A DNA stretch of 35,466 nt from Planctomycetota bacterium (lineage in GTDB: Bacteria > Planctomycetota > UBA1135 > GCA-002686595), in NCBI GenBank assembly GCA_016795245.1, contig JAEUIA010000092.1:1-35466 (forward strand), read 5' to 3'. The notes beneath the pieces are model-generated. The model was not told the origin of the DNA. It worked only from the letters and a program-made list of their open reading frames with translations, and made no database searches. The translations under genes and the position numbers were made by a program. Position 1 is the first letter of the stretch; each line of letters begins with the position of its first letter. Of the stretch, positions 17,362-26,481 are shown one piece after another.

Positions 17362-18695
17362 GCAGCTTCTTCGAACGACTCTTCGGCGACGGCGCCGGCC
17401 CGGACGCGGATCACGTGCCGGACACGCCCAGGCCTTCCGCGCCCACGCCGCGCTCGGCACACGCCGCGCGCCCCGACCTGGAAGTGCGCACTTCCACGCC
17501 AATCGCCGAGAAGAACCTGCCGCGCTGCGCGATCGTGATCCTGAACTTGAACGGGCGGCATCACCTCGAGCCCTGTTTCGAGAGCCTGGCGCGCCTCGAT
17601 TATCCGCACGACCGCATCGAAGTCATCCTGATCGACAACGCCAGCACCGACGGATCGGTGGAGGAGATGCGCGAGAAGCACGGCTGGGTGCGCCTCGTGG
17701 TGAACGAAATCAACGTCGGTTTCGCCGCCGGATGCAACCAGGGCGCGCGCCTGGCGCAGCGGCCCGAAGTGCTCGTGTTCCTGAACAACGACATCCGCGT
17801 CGATCCGCTGTTCTTGCGCGAACTCGTCGCGCCGCTCGTGCACAAGGAATGCGCCGCCACGACCGCGAAGATGTTCTCGTGGGACGGCAAGGTCATGAAT
17901 TCGGCCGGCGGAGGCATGAACTTCCACGGCATCGGGATCCAGCGCGGCTACCTCGAAGCACCGGGGCCGGAGTTCGACGTGCCGCAGAAGACGCTCTTCG
18001 CCTGCGGCGGCGCCATGGCGATGGACGCGGAAGTGTTCCGCGAGGTCGGCGGCTTCGACGAAGAGTTCTTCGCCTACTACGAAGACGTGGACCTCGGTTG
18101 GCGCACGTGGGTGATGGGCTACAGCGTGCACTACGTTCCGACGGCGCGGTGCTGGCATCACCATTCGAGCACCAGCCGCCGCATGCCGCCCGAGACGATT
18201 CGTTTGCTGCAGACGCGCAATCCGGTGCTGGCGTGCTTCAAGAACTACGACGACCAGAATTTGCGCGTCCTGATGGGGCCGATCTTCGCGCTGTACATGC
18301 GGCGCATGTGGATCGTGTCGGGGCTGCACGAGCACGAAGACGAGTTCCGCATCGAGAAGCTCACGAATCCGGCGTCCGGTGGCGGACTGAAACGCATGTT
18401 CGACATGGCCGAGCGTGCGCTCGGGAGGTCCGACATCGGCATCAAGCGCACGGCGGCCGCGGATTTGATCGGCATCAACGATCTGCTGGGGCGGTTCGAC
18501 CACTGGAGCGCGCGCCGAGCCGAGGTGCAGCGCAAACGCAAGCGCAGCGACGCGGAGATCTTCGGCCTCTTCTTGAAACCCAATTGGTGCATCGAAGGCG
18601 AGCAGGGTTACCGCGAACTGCAGCGCGGGATGACGCTCTACATGGGACTCGATCGATTCCTGCCGGCCGACAGCTTGCCGGACCCGAAGGGCTGA
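17358..18695 (+). CDS. GT2 glycosyltransferase, WbbL-like
   Basis: GT2 enzyme of 445 residues. The first 50 residues are a Pro/Ala/Arg-rich leader that looks disordered. The catalytic domain follows: CAIVILNLNGRHHLEPC, IDNASTDGS, NVGFAAGCNQGA, FLNNDIRVD (DxD-like) and GFDEEFFAYYEDVDLGWR (ED base motif). This set is typical of rhamnosyl- and galactofuranosyltransferase-type GT2 proteins. The C-terminal 150 residues contain an amphipathic or weakly hydrophobic stretch (LRVLMGPIFALYMRRMWIV) that could touch the membrane. Starts at the ATG overlapping the previous stop by 4 bp, so translation is probably coupled. The next gene begins 12 bp downstream. The frame is open far upstream, but that part is a shadow of the GT4 tail. 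Confidence 0.9.
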   Translation: MSSFFERLFGDGAGPDADHVPDTPRPSAPTPRSAHAARPDLEVRTSTPIAEKNLPRCAIVILNLNGRHHLEPCFESLARLDYPHDRIEVILIDNASTDGSVEEMREKHGWVRLVVNEINVGFAAGCNQGARLAQRPEVLVFLNNDIRVDPLFLRELVAPLVHKECAATTAKMFSWDGKVMNSAGGGMNFHGIGIQRGYLEAPGPEFDVPQKTLFACGGAMAMDAEVFREVGGFDEEFFAYYEDVDLGWRTWVMGYSVHYVPTARCWHHHSSTSRRMPPETIRLLQTRNPVLACFKNYDDQNLRVLMGPIFALYMRRMWIVSGLHEHEDEFRIEKLTNPASGGGLKRMFDMAERALGRSDIGIKRTAAADLIGINDLLGRFDHWSARRAEVQRKRKRSDAEIFGLFLKPNWCIEGEQGYRELQRGMTLYMGLDRFLPADSLPDPKG

Positions 18696-18707
18696 CAGGT
18701 CGCACAG

Positions 18708-19397
18708 ATGAAACTCTCGGTCGTCATGCCCGTCTACAACGAGGAGAAGACCCTCGTCGAGATCGTGCGGCGCGTGCAAGCGACGCCGTTCGAAAAAGAG
18801 ATCCTGCTCGTCAACGACGGTTCGAAGGATCGTTCGGCCGAGATCATGGCGGAACTCGCGCGCGACCATCCCAACGTGCGCTGCTTCCATCACACGGTGA
18901 ACAGCGGCAAGGGCGCGGCGCTCTCGACCGGATTCAAGAACGTGACCGGCGACGTCGTGCTGATCCAGGACGCCGACCTGGAGTACGACCCCAACGACTA
19001 CGGTGTGTTGTTGCGCCCGATCCTGGAGGGCAAGGCCGACGTCGTGTTCGGCAGCCGCTTCTCCGGCGCGCCGTACGCGCGCGTGCACCTGTACTGGCAC
19101 TACGTCGGCAATCGCGCGCTGACCACGCTCTCGAACATGTTCACCAACATGAACCTGTCCGACATGGAGACCTGCTACAAGGTCTTCCGGCGCGAGATCG
19201 CCGACAAGATCCAGATCCAGAGCCGCACGTTCGCGGTCGAGCCGGAATTCGCGGCCAAGGTCGCGAAGCTCAAGGCGCGCGTGTACGAAGTGCCGATCAC
19301 GTACTCGGGGCGGGACTACTCGGAGGGCAAGAAAATCGGCTTGAAGGACGCCTTCATCGCCGTGTGGGCGATCGTGCGCTGGTCGCTGTTTCCCTGA
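18708..19397 (+). CDS. GT2 glycosyltransferase, dolichyl-phosphate mannose synthase-like
   Basis: Compact GT2 enzyme of 229 residues, about the size of single-domain DPM1-type synthases. Motifs are LSVVMPVYNEEKTL, LLVNDGSKDRS, NSGKGAALSTGF, IQDADLEYDP (DxD) and FGSRFSG. Then follow the family's CYKVFRRE and the FAVEPEFAAKVAKL region. No C-terminal membrane helices are present, so it would act on a lipid carrier from the cytosolic face. The expected reaction is transfer of a sugar from a nucleotide donor to polyprenyl phosphate, giving a donor for membrane GT-C enzymes such as the large protein encoded from 21521. Last gene of the first glycan group; 33 bp separate it from the convergent hydrolase gene. 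Confidence 0.9.
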   Translation: MKLSVVMPVYNEEKTLVEIVRRVQATPFEKEILLVNDGSKDRSAEIMAELARDHPNVRCFHHTVNSGKGAALSTGFKNVTGDVVLIQDADLEYDPNDYGVLLRPILEGKADVVFGSRFSGAPYARVHLYWHYVGNRALTTLSNMFTNMNLSDMETCYKVFRREIADKIQIQSRTFAVEPEFAAKVAKLKARVYEVPITYSGRDYSEGKKIGLKDAFIAVWAIVRWSLFP

Positions 19398-19430
19398 GCG
19401 CACGCGAGCGGGGCGGTGTGCCTGTGCTTG

Positions 19431-20219
19431 TCAGACCTCGAGCGTCTCCAGCGCCTCGTGCTGTTCGGCCACGATCACGCGCACGCGGCTCGTGAGCCCC
19501 AGCCGTTCGAGGGCGCCGTGCGCCGCAGCGAGCGCCAATTCGCGCGTGTTCGTCTTCTGCGACAGATGCGCGAGCACGAGCGTGTGCAGATTGGGCGAGG
19601 CCATGCGCTCCAGCATCGCGGCCCCTTGAGCGTTCGATAGGTGACCGTGGTTCCCGAGGATGCGCTTGCGCAACACGGCCGGATAAGGGCTCGTCTCCAT
19701 CAGCGCGGGATCGTGATTGAACTCGAGCACCAGCACGTGCGCGTCGTTCAAGCGCCGCGCGACGACGTCGTCGACGCGTCCCATGTCGGTCAAGATGACG
19801 GCCACGCGGCCTTGGTGTTCGAGTCGATAAGCGACCGTCGGATCGCAGTCGTGGGGGATCGGAACCGGTGTCGCGCGCAGCCGATCGTCGCCCTCGTCGG
19901 GCTTGAGTTCGAACTCCACGCCGATGCGGATCGTCGAGAGGCGCTTCGCGCGCCGCGCCGAAGCGTGCGTCATCATCGCCTCGGCGCAGTGCAGAGTGGC
20001 CCGCTCGCGGCGGGCGATCATCCCGGCACTGCGGGCGTGGTCCAGATGCCCGTGGGTCACGAGCACGTGTGCGATCGCACCGGGCGCAAGGCGCGCTGAT
20101 TCCAGGCGTTCCTCCATCGCGACGCGCGACAGGCCGGCGTCGACCAGGATCGACAGTTCGCCGGCGCGCACGAGCGTGCTGTTGCCCTCGCTGCCGCTGG
20201 AAAGGACTTGGAGTTTCAA
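19431..20219 (-). CDS. Metallo-beta-lactamase-fold hydrolase, YycJ/WalJ-like
   Basis: MBL-fold protein of 262 residues from the TTG start. It begins LKLQVLSSGSEGNSTLV, the standard N-terminus of the YycJ/WalJ branch. The metal site has THGHLDHA (His56, His58, Asp60, His61). Asp in LTDMG and His in LGNHGHLSN are candidate further ligands. The family includes nucleases and other phosphodiesterases; YycJ relatives have been linked to DNA repair and cell-wall regulation, and the substrate here is unknown. An ATG at 20255 would add 12 residues unlike the family, and a -10-like TACACT lies inside that extension, so I prefer TTG with an almost leaderless mRNA. It sits alone on the minus strand between two glycan gene groups. 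Confidence 0.88.
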   Translation of the reverse strand: MKLQVLSSGSEGNSTLVRAGELSILVDAGLSRVAMEERLESARLAPGAIAHVLVTHGHLDHARSAGMIARRERATLHCAEAMMTHASARRAKRLSTIRIGVEFELKPDEGDDRLRATPVPIPHDCDPTVAYRLEHQGRVAVILTDMGRVDDVVARRLNDAHVLVLEFNHDPALMETSPYPAVLRKRILGNHGHLSNAQGAAMLERMASPNLHTLVLAHLSQKTNTRELALAAAHGALERLGLTSRVRVIVAEQHEALETLEV

Positions 20220-20227
20220 GCAGCGCC

Positions 20228-20255
20228 AGTGTACCGGAGCGCACACCCCTGCCAT
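20228..20255 (-). promoter_or_regulatory. Candidate promoter of the MBL-fold hydrolase
   Basis: Read on the minus strand: -35 ATGGCA (20255-20250), 16-bp spacer, -10 TACACT (20233-20228). Transcription would start about two bases before the TTG at 20219, giving a nearly leaderless message. Each hexamer matches the consensus at four positions. Confidence 0.4.
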
Positions 20256-20319
20256 CCACTACACTTCAGCGCCTGAACTCCAGGCTACCGTGACCCTGCG
20301 CTCGCCTGAGTCCGTCGAC

Positions 20320-20349
20320 CTGACTCAGCGGCTCGACTGAACCTACACT
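20320..20349 (+). promoter_or_regulatory. Candidate promoter of the second glycan operon
   Basis: -35 CTGACT (20320-20325) and -10 TACACT (20344-20349) are separated by 18 bp. The predicted start lies about five bases before the ATG at 20361, again a very short leader. The same -10 hexamer serves the divergent hydrolase gene. Confidence 0.45.
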
Positions 20350-20360
20350 CGACCTTGCCC

Positions 20361-21524
20361 ATGCAGAGAGACAGCGCGCCGCGCACAGCTCACACGGTCG
20401 ACGCGCTGGTCGTCGGCGGCGGATTCTTCGGCGCGTGGCTGGCCTTGGATCTCGCGCGGCGCGGATTGTCGGTGGTGCTGTTGGAGCGCGAGCGCGAGTT
20501 GCTGCAGCGCGCCTCGCTCAAGAATCAGGCGCGCGTCCACAACGGCTACCACTACCCGCGCAGCATCCTGACCGGCTTGCGCTCGCGTGTGAACTCGGAG
20601 CGCTTCCTGAACGAGTTCGAGGACTGCGTCGACCAGAGTTTCAGCATGTACTACGCCGTCGCGCGGCGGCTCTCGAACGTCACCGCGGCGCAGTTCAAGC
20701 AATTCTGCGCGCGCATCGGCGCTCCGCTCGCTCCGGCTCCGCGCGCGATCCGCGACCTGTTCGATCCGGCTGCGGTCGAGGATGTGTTCACGGCCGAGGA
20801 GTGGGCCTTCGACGCCGTGAAACTCGCGGCGCGCCTGCGCTCCGCACTCGCGCGGGAGCGCGTCGACGTGCGCACCGGCTGCGAGGCGCTCGCGTTCGAG
20901 CCCGGCACGGCCCAAGCCGGGCGCATCGCGACGCGCGCGCGCGTCCTGTCCACCGGCGAGGAGCTCATCTTCGCATCGGAGCACGCCTTCAACTGCACCT
21001 ACGCCTCGCTGAACGACGTGCTGGCGCGCTCGGGGATCGAAAAGCTCGCGCTGAAGATCGAGCACACCGAGATCGTGCTCGTCGACGTGCCCGAGCCGCT
21101 CAAGAACGTCGGAGTCACCGTCATGTGCGGCCCGTTCTTCTCGGTCATGCCCTTCCCGTCGAACGGGCTGCACACGCTCAGCCACGTGCGCTACACGCCG
21201 CACGCCGCCTGGCAGGATCGCGAGTCGGACGAAGCGAACCAGGCGCGTTTCGAGCGCCTGCCGCGCCGTTCGAACGCCGCGTTCATGTTGAAGGACGCGG
21301 AGCGCTACCTGCCGCTCGCCTCCAAATTCGAGGTGCGCGATTCGTTCTTCGAACTCAAGGCCGTGCTCCCGCAGAGCGAGGCCGACGATTCGCGCCCGAT
21401 CCTCTTCAAGCGCGACGCGGGCCTCGCGGGGCTCAACTGCGTGCTGGGAGGCAAGATCGACAACGTGTACGACATGAGCCGTGAACTCGACTCCCTCCTG
21501 GCCGTGCGAGGCCTGACCCGGTGA
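20361..21524 (+). CDS. FAD-dependent oxidoreductase (DAO family)
   Basis: Protein of 387 residues with an N-terminal dinucleotide-binding Rossmann fold: VDALVVGGGFFGAWLA (GxGxxG-type GGGFFG, residues 19-24), ending in the acidic LLERE strand. The C-terminal GGKIDNVYDMS segment is in the place where DAO-type enzymes contact the flavin. It lacks membrane segments. The family oxidises amino acids, hydroxy acids or amines; the substrate here cannot be inferred. As first gene of a glycan operon it may modify a sugar or a non-sugar substituent. The ATG at 20361 is preferred; an in-frame TTG at 20355 is possible. Its stop overlaps the next gene's GTG (GTGA). Confidence 0.82.
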   Translation: MQRDSAPRTAHTVDALVVGGGFFGAWLALDLARRGLSVVLLERERELLQRASLKNQARVHNGYHYPRSILTGLRSRVNSERFLNEFEDCVDQSFSMYYAVARRLSNVTAAQFKQFCARIGAPLAPAPRAIRDLFDPAAVEDVFTAEEWAFDAVKLAARLRSALARERVDVRTGCEALAFEPGTAQAGRIATRARVLSTGEELIFASEHAFNCTYASLNDVLARSGIEKLALKIEHTEIVLVDVPEPLKNVGVTVMCGPFFSVMPFPSNGLHTLSHVRYTPHAAWQDRESDEANQARFERLPRRSNAAFMLKDAERYLPLASKFEVRDSFFELKAVLPQSEADDSRPILFKRDAGLAGLNCVLGGKIDNVYDMSRELDSLLAVRGLTR

Positions 21525-24500
21525 ATCTCCGCGCGCACGGATTCACGCTGTTCTTCTGGGCCGCGCTCGCCGCGTGGGCGGTGGTCCTGGCCTGGGGTTT
21601 CGAAGCCCAGAGTTTCGAGGACCGCGTCGTGTCGAATGCGACGCTCCACGCCGTCGACATCGGCGCGCGTGCCAGGCTCTACTTCGCCGCCGTCGGTGCC
21701 TTCTTGGCGACGGGCGCCTTGGTGGGGCTGGTCTTGCGCCTGCTCGAGCGGGCGCTCGCAGCAGAAGCGCTGCGCCACATCGAGAACGCGTCCTTCGTCG
21801 GTGTGATCCTGGTCGCGCTGGCGGGTGTCACCAGCATGCAGACGGATGCGGTGCGCCTGTGTGTCGCGCTGCAACTGGCCTACGTCGCGTGCGCGTTGCT
21901 CGATGTGCGCGCGTTCGCGGGCGGAACGAGCACGGGGCGCGGGTTCCTGTTCCTGTTGATCGCGGCCGGTGCGTACGGGCTCGTCGTGTTGACGCCTTGG
22001 GCCACGAATCCGTGGGCGACGGCGCTCACGACCGCCGTGTTGTTCGCGCTCGCGCGCGCACTGGAGCCCGTCGCCGGGGGCCGTATCTTCGACCGCGTTG
22101 TGGGTGTGCTCGCAGCGCTGAGCAGCGTCCCGCTGGCGCTGATCGTGCGCGAGGAGATCGTGCTCGTCGCGCACCAACGCGGACACGCGGGCGTCACGCA
22201 CGCGCATGCAACCTGGATCTGTGCCGCGCTGATCGCGGCGGGTGCGTGGCTCCTTTGCAGGCGCAGCCGTGTGGGGACACGCGCAGTTCCCGAGCGCCTC
22301 GTCACGCGCGTCAGCTTTCCGCTCTTGATCATCGCCTTGACGCTGCTCGCGGGCTGGACCGCGGCGCGCGCGCCTTTGAACGAGATGCTCGAGAGCGGCA
22401 ACGCCGGCGTCACGCTGCAGCAGTGGTACGAGTTCGGGCGCTGGCCGTTCTTCGAGACACTGGACGTGCACGGGCTCTCGGATTGCTTCATGGGCTTCTT
22501 GTACTCGTGCGCCAACGGGTGGAACGGCATCGCGTGGCAGCACTGGGACATGGTTCCGTACGCGTTCATCCACGTCGCCGTGTACGCCTTGCTCGCGCGC
22601 CTGCTCGGGAACGCTCCGCTCGCCTTCGTGCTGGTCGTCGCTTCGCCATTCGTGCGCGCGCTGTTCCCGCCCGAAGCAGCCATGGGCGTCGTGTTCCTGT
22701 TCGTCGCGCTGTGGAGCACGCGGGCGGGCACCGGTCGTGCGGCGGCGTGGACGGCTGCGGCCTGGATCGCGCTCGCCTTGTGGCGCGTGGATCTGGCGTT
22801 CGCGGCCGGAATCGCACTCGTCGGCGTGTGGGTGGTGACGTGCATCATCGACCGCGCAAGGCCTGCGGGATGGAAGCGCGCGCCGCTCGCGTTCGTGATC
22901 GTGGTCGCGACGGCCGCCGCAGCCGCCTGCGTCATGGCGCTCGCGTTGGGCGTCGATCCGCTGGGGCGTCTGCGGGAGTTCGCGCGCATCGCCGCCTCGG
23001 ACACCGCGTTTGGACGCGCGCGTATGTTCGACGTGCTCGAACCGGCCGTGGTGTGGCGCACCTTCGTGATGCCGCTCGTGACGATCGCAGCCCTCGTCGC
23101 GCTGATCTGGAAGGCGCGCAGTGAAGGCGAGGCCGGGCGTGCGCGGCGCTGGGCGACGCTGGCGCTCGTGTTCCTGGGGCTCTTCAGTCTGGCGCTCTTC
23201 ACGCGCGGTCTCGTGCGCCACACCTTCGTCGAGCACGACGCGACCTTCGTCACCGCCTTTCAGTTCGCAGTCGTGGCGCTCAGCCCGCTAGTGCTGCTGC
23301 GCAGCGAGCAGCGCGTCGCCGCCACGGCCCTGTTCGCGACTCTGCACGTGCTCCTGCCGCTCGCGTTCGATGTCGGTGCACCGGGATCGAGTACGTTGGC
23401 CTGGCGCGCCAATCCGTTGACGCGCGCGTCGATTCGCGTGCGCAACTGGCAGCCCGTCGCGGAAGGCGTCGACCGGTCGCCCGTGTCCGACGAGTTTCGC
23501 GCACACAACATCGAGCCCATGCGCGCGCTCGCCCGAGGTGTGCTGGCGGAGGGCGAGACCTTCGTCGATCTCTCTGGATCGCCGATGCTCTACGTCTACT
23601 CAGGCGTCCGCACGCCGCACTGGGCCAATCACTTGATCGTGCTGCAAGGCGACGAGTTGCAGAAGCGCTGCCTCGCTGAACTCGAGAGCGCGCGCGCGCC
23701 GCTCTTCGTGCTGAGCCAGGAATTCGACCTCGCCGCGCGCGACGGCATGATCGCTGACGTCGAGATCGACAAGGTGCCGCTGGCTCTCTGGCACGCGCGC
23801 ATCTTCGATGCGGTGCACGCGCGCGCGGAACCCTTCACCTTGGCCGGACGTTGGATCGTGTGGTCGCGTGCGGATTGGGCGCCGGCTGTAGCGTGGGGGC
23901 CAGAGCCCGATCTGCTGGGGGAGATGTCGGTCGGCACTTCCGCGCCCGAGCGAGCCTTCGACGTTCCCGCGGGCGCGACCTTCACACTGGCTGCGGAAGG
24001 CAGCGCCGCGAGTGCCGGTCGTCTGCGCGTCACGCTGCTCACCGAGAACGCATCCTTCAGCGACCTGATCGAGCGCGACATCGAATGGCCCGCGGGCGCG
24101 ACGCGGAGGTACGTCGATGTGCCCGGCGAAGGCGGCGCGCTGCGCGTCACGGTGCGCGCGTGCACGGCTGCGGGCGGACTGAGCCTCACCGCGCTGCGCG
24201 CCGAGATGCGCGTCGACCCGGCGCGCGCCGAAGCGGCGCTGCGAACAGCGCGCGTGATCGACACGGAATTGGGCGCGACGGCGCGCTTGTGGGGCAAGTA
24301 CGACGCCGTCCCGCGTGTGTCGCGCAGCGTGCTGCACGCCGCGAGTGTGGAGGCGTGCGCGATTCAGGCCGGCGGAGTCCAGCGCTTCGCATTCCAGCCG
24401 CTGCCGCGCGCGGAACGCAGTGTGCTGATCGAAGCCGAGATCACGAACACATCCGCGCCGGGGAGCGCCGTGCGCGTGAGCTACGGCGTCGGCGAAGTGG

Positions 24501-24670
24501 TCAGCGGATCCTTCCGCCTCACACTCGGCGCCCAGGGTGAGCGCGCCGCGTACGTCTTGCGCCCCGGGATGCAACCCAATTGGCATCGCCGGCCCAACTC
24601 CTGGGTCGAGATCGAGAGCGTCGGCGGCGACCTCTTCGTACACTCCCTGCGCTTCCTGAACGACGACTAG
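21521..24670 (+). CDS. Large polytopic membrane protein, probable GT-C-fold glycosyltransferase
   Basis: Protein of 1049 residues. Many hydrophobic segments run from residue 8 to about 615. The first half contains an ESGNAG...WYEFGRWPF..TLDVHGLSD stretch (about 285-320), which resembles the acidic first-loop region of GT-C enzymes that use polyprenyl-phosphate sugars. After the last helix, a soluble region of about 430 residues includes VDLSGSPMLYVYSG near 684, a pattern seen in exported tails of GT-C-like proteins, then two likely beta-sandwich parts (about 795-905 and 930-1049). I infer a periplasmic glycosyltransferase or glycan-modifying membrane protein. It is not Wzx- or Wzy-like by motif, though I cannot exclude a polymerase or ligase role. 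Starts at GTG overlapping the previous stop. Confidence 0.62.
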   Translation: MNLRAHGFTLFFWAALAAWAVVLAWGFEAQSFEDRVVSNATLHAVDIGARARLYFAAVGAFLATGALVGLVLRLLERALAAEALRHIENASFVGVILVALAGVTSMQTDAVRLCVALQLAYVACALLDVRAFAGGTSTGRGFLFLLIAAGAYGLVVLTPWATNPWATALTTAVLFALARALEPVAGGRIFDRVVGVLAALSSVPLALIVREEIVLVAHQRGHAGVTHAHATWICAALIAAGAWLLCRRSRVGTRAVPERLVTRVSFPLLIIALTLLAGWTAARAPLNEMLESGNAGVTLQQWYEFGRWPFFETLDVHGLSDCFMGFLYSCANGWNGIAWQHWDMVPYAFIHVAVYALLARLLGNAPLAFVLVVASPFVRALFPPEAAMGVVFLFVALWSTRAGTGRAAAWTAAAWIALALWRVDLAFAAGIALVGVWVVTCIIDRARPAGWKRAPLAFVIVVATAAAAACVMALALGVDPLGRLREFARIAASDTAFGRARMFDVLEPAVVWRTFVMPLVTIAALVALIWKARSEGEAGRARRWATLALVFLGLFSLALFTRGLVRHTFVEHDATFVTAFQFAVVALSPLVLLRSEQRVAATALFATLHVLLPLAFDVGAPGSSTLAWRANPLTRASIRVRNWQPVAEGVDRSPVSDEFRAHNIEPMRALARGVLAEGETFVDLSGSPMLYVYSGVRTPHWANHLIVLQGDELQKRCLAELESARAPLFVLSQEFDLAARDGMIADVEIDKVPLALWHARIFDAVHARAEPFTLAGRWIVWSRADWAPAVAWGPEPDLLGEMSVGTSAPERAFDVPAGATFTLAAEGSAASAGRLRVTLLTENASFSDLIERDIEWPAGATRRYVDVPGEGGALRVTVRACTAAGGLSLTALRAEMRVDPARAEAALRTARVIDTELGATARLWGKYDAVPRVSRSVLHAASVEACAIQAGGVQRFAFQPLPRAERSVLIEAEITNTSAPGSAVRVSYGVGEVVSGSFRLTLGAQGERAAYVLRPGMQPNWHRRPNSWVEIESVGGDLFVHSLRFLNDD

Positions 24671-24673
24671 CGC

Positions 24674-25663
24674 ATGACCCTCGTCTCCAATTATCTGGTT
24701 TCCATCGTCGTCCCGCTGCGCGACGACGCCGAGATCCTGCGTCCCTTCGTCGAGGAGCTGACTCGCGTCGTGCGCGGCGGCTGGCAGAACTACGAGATCG
24801 TGCTCGTCGACGACGGATCGCGCGACGGTACGGCCGCGATCGTCGCCGAGATGCTCGCGCGCCACGAATGCCTGCGCTACCTGCGGCTCTCGCGCTCGTT
24901 CGGTGTCGAAATCGCGATCTCCGCCGGACTCGACACGGTGATCGGCGACGTCGTCGTCGTGTTGCAGCCCGACATGGACCCGCCGGCGATGATCCCGCGC
25001 TTCGTCGCAGAAGCGCGCAAGACGCACGGCATCGTGTTCGGCGTGCGTACGACGCCGCGCCGCGAGCGCGCGCTCTACGCGCTCGGGCGACGCCTCTTCA
25101 ACGCTTCGTTGCGGCGGCTCTTGGGTGTCCACATGCCCGATCGAGCGACCTTGTTCGTGGCCATGACGCGCCAGACGATGAACGCGGTCGGACAGATCAA
25201 GGACAAGGCGCGCGCCGTGCGGTTGTTCGGCAGCTACGTCGGCTTTCCGCACACCTACATCGAGTACACGCCGACCGAGCGGCGCGGCGAGGCGCGAATG
25301 CAGGGGCTGCGTGAGGGCATCGAGCGCGGTGTCGGCCTGATCGTGACGAACTCGACACAGCCGTTGCGGCTGATGTCGGTCCTGGGCGTGTTCCTGTGCG
25401 TGATGAACATGATCTACGTCGTGTACATCGTGTCCGTCTACTTCTTCAAGGTGCACACCGCCGAAGGCTGGACGACACTCTCCTTGCAGCACGCCGTGAT
25501 GTTCGTGTTCCTGTTCGCCATCCTGGCCGTGTTGTGCGAGTACGTCGGTCGGCTCTTGACCGAGACACGCGACCGACCGCTGTACTTCGTCGCGGAAGAG
25601 CGCACGAGTTCGGTCATGATCCGCGACGAAGACCGCCGCAACGTGGTCTCCGAGTCCACGTGA
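24674..25663 (+). CDS. Membrane-anchored GT2 glycosyltransferase, GtrB/ArnC-like
   Basis: Protein of 329 residues. The N-terminal GT-A domain has VSIVVPLRDDAEIL, LVDDGSRDGT, LSRSFGVEIAISAGLD and VVLQPDMDPP (the DxD region, normally DADLQDPP). At the C-terminus two membrane helices (about 236-258 and 277-300) are followed by a short basic/acidic tail. This is the plan of polyprenyl-phosphate glycosyltransferases such as GtrB, ArnC and DPMS-like enzymes, which load a sugar onto undecaprenyl phosphate. It would supply a lipid-linked donor to the GT-C-like protein encoded just upstream. Starts 3 bp after the preceding stop and ends overlapping the next GTG. Confidence 0.88.
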   Translation: MTLVSNYLVSIVVPLRDDAEILRPFVEELTRVVRGGWQNYEIVLVDDGSRDGTAAIVAEMLARHECLRYLRLSRSFGVEIAISAGLDTVIGDVVVVLQPDMDPPAMIPRFVAEARKTHGIVFGVRTTPRRERALYALGRRLFNASLRRLLGVHMPDRATLFVAMTRQTMNAVGQIKDKARAVRLFGSYVGFPHTYIEYTPTERRGEARMQGLREGIERGVGLIVTNSTQPLRLMSVLGVFLCVMNMIYVVYIVSVYFFKVHTAEGWTTLSLQHAVMFVFLFAILAVLCEYVGRLLTETRDRPLYFVAEERTSSVMIRDEDRRNVVSEST

Positions 25664-26481
25664 AGGCACCCGGTCAGCCGTACACACCTGCGGATCCGAC
25701 CGCGCGCGTGCCGGCGTTCTGTGTTCAGGAATTCGCGCCCAAACGCACGCGCTACGTCTTGTGCGTGCCCGTGATCGACGAGGGCGAGCGCATCGCGCGG
25801 CAGCTCGCGAAGTCCGCCGACATCGCGCGTACGATCGATCTCGTGATCGCGGACGGAGGCTCGCGCGACGGGTCGCTGGCTGAAGAGCGTTTGCGCGCGG
25901 CCAACGTACGCGCGCTGCTCACGAAGACCGGCGCGGGCAAGCTGTCCGCGCAGATGCGCATGGCGATCGCCTGGGGCCTGGATCAGGGCTACGAAGGTTT
26001 CGTGTTCATGGACGGCAACGACAAGGACGATCCGGCGGACATCGCCGGTTTCGTGCGGGCGCTCGACGCGGGCTTCGATCACGTGCAGGGGTCGCGCTAC
26101 ATGCCCGGCGGCCGCGGCGTCCGCACGCCGCTGTCGCGCAAGCTGGGCGTGCGCTTCCTGCACGCGCCGCTGCTCTCGCTCGCGGCCGGATTCCGCTACA
26201 CCGACACGACCAACGGGTGCCGCGGCTACAGCAGGCGCTTCTTGACCGACCCGCGCGTGCAGCCCTTGCGCGACGTGTTTCAGGCCTACGAACTGCACTA
26301 CTACCTCGCCGTGCGTGCCGCGCGCCTGGGTTTTCGCGTGACCGAGTTGCCGGTCTCGCGCACCTACCCCGCCGGTGAGCGCACGCCGACCAAGATCAGT
26401 CCGATCCGCGGCAATGCGCGCATCTTCATGACGCTCATGCGGGCCGTCTTCCAGCGCTACAATCCGCCCGAATCGCCATGA
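25660..26481 (+). CDS. GT2 glycosyltransferase, soluble
   Basis: Protein of 273 residues starting at GTG 25660, which overlaps the previous TGA (GTGA). After about 30 residues comes the GT-A fold: YVLCVPVIDEGERI, VIADGGSRDGS, FVFMDGNDKDDP (acidic metal-binding run) and VQGSRYMPGG. The C-terminal part keeps TDTTNGCRGYSRRFL and the ELPVSRTYPAGE segment typical of DPMS-like GT2 enzymes. No membrane helix is present. It probably works on a lipid or nucleotide-linked intermediate in the same pathway as its neighbours. The frame is open upstream within the previous gene, but that part is a shadow. Confidence 0.85.
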   Translation: MKAPGQPYTPADPTARVPAFCVQEFAPKRTRYVLCVPVIDEGERIARQLAKSADIARTIDLVIADGGSRDGSLAEERLRAANVRALLTKTGAGKLSAQMRMAIAWGLDQGYEGFVFMDGNDKDDPADIAGFVRALDAGFDHVQGSRYMPGGRGVRTPLSRKLGVRFLHAPLLSLAAGFRYTDTTNGCRGYSRRFLTDPRVQPLRDVFQAYELHYYLAVRAARLGFRVTELPVSRTYPAGERTPTKISPIRGNARIFMTLMRAVFQRYNPPESP

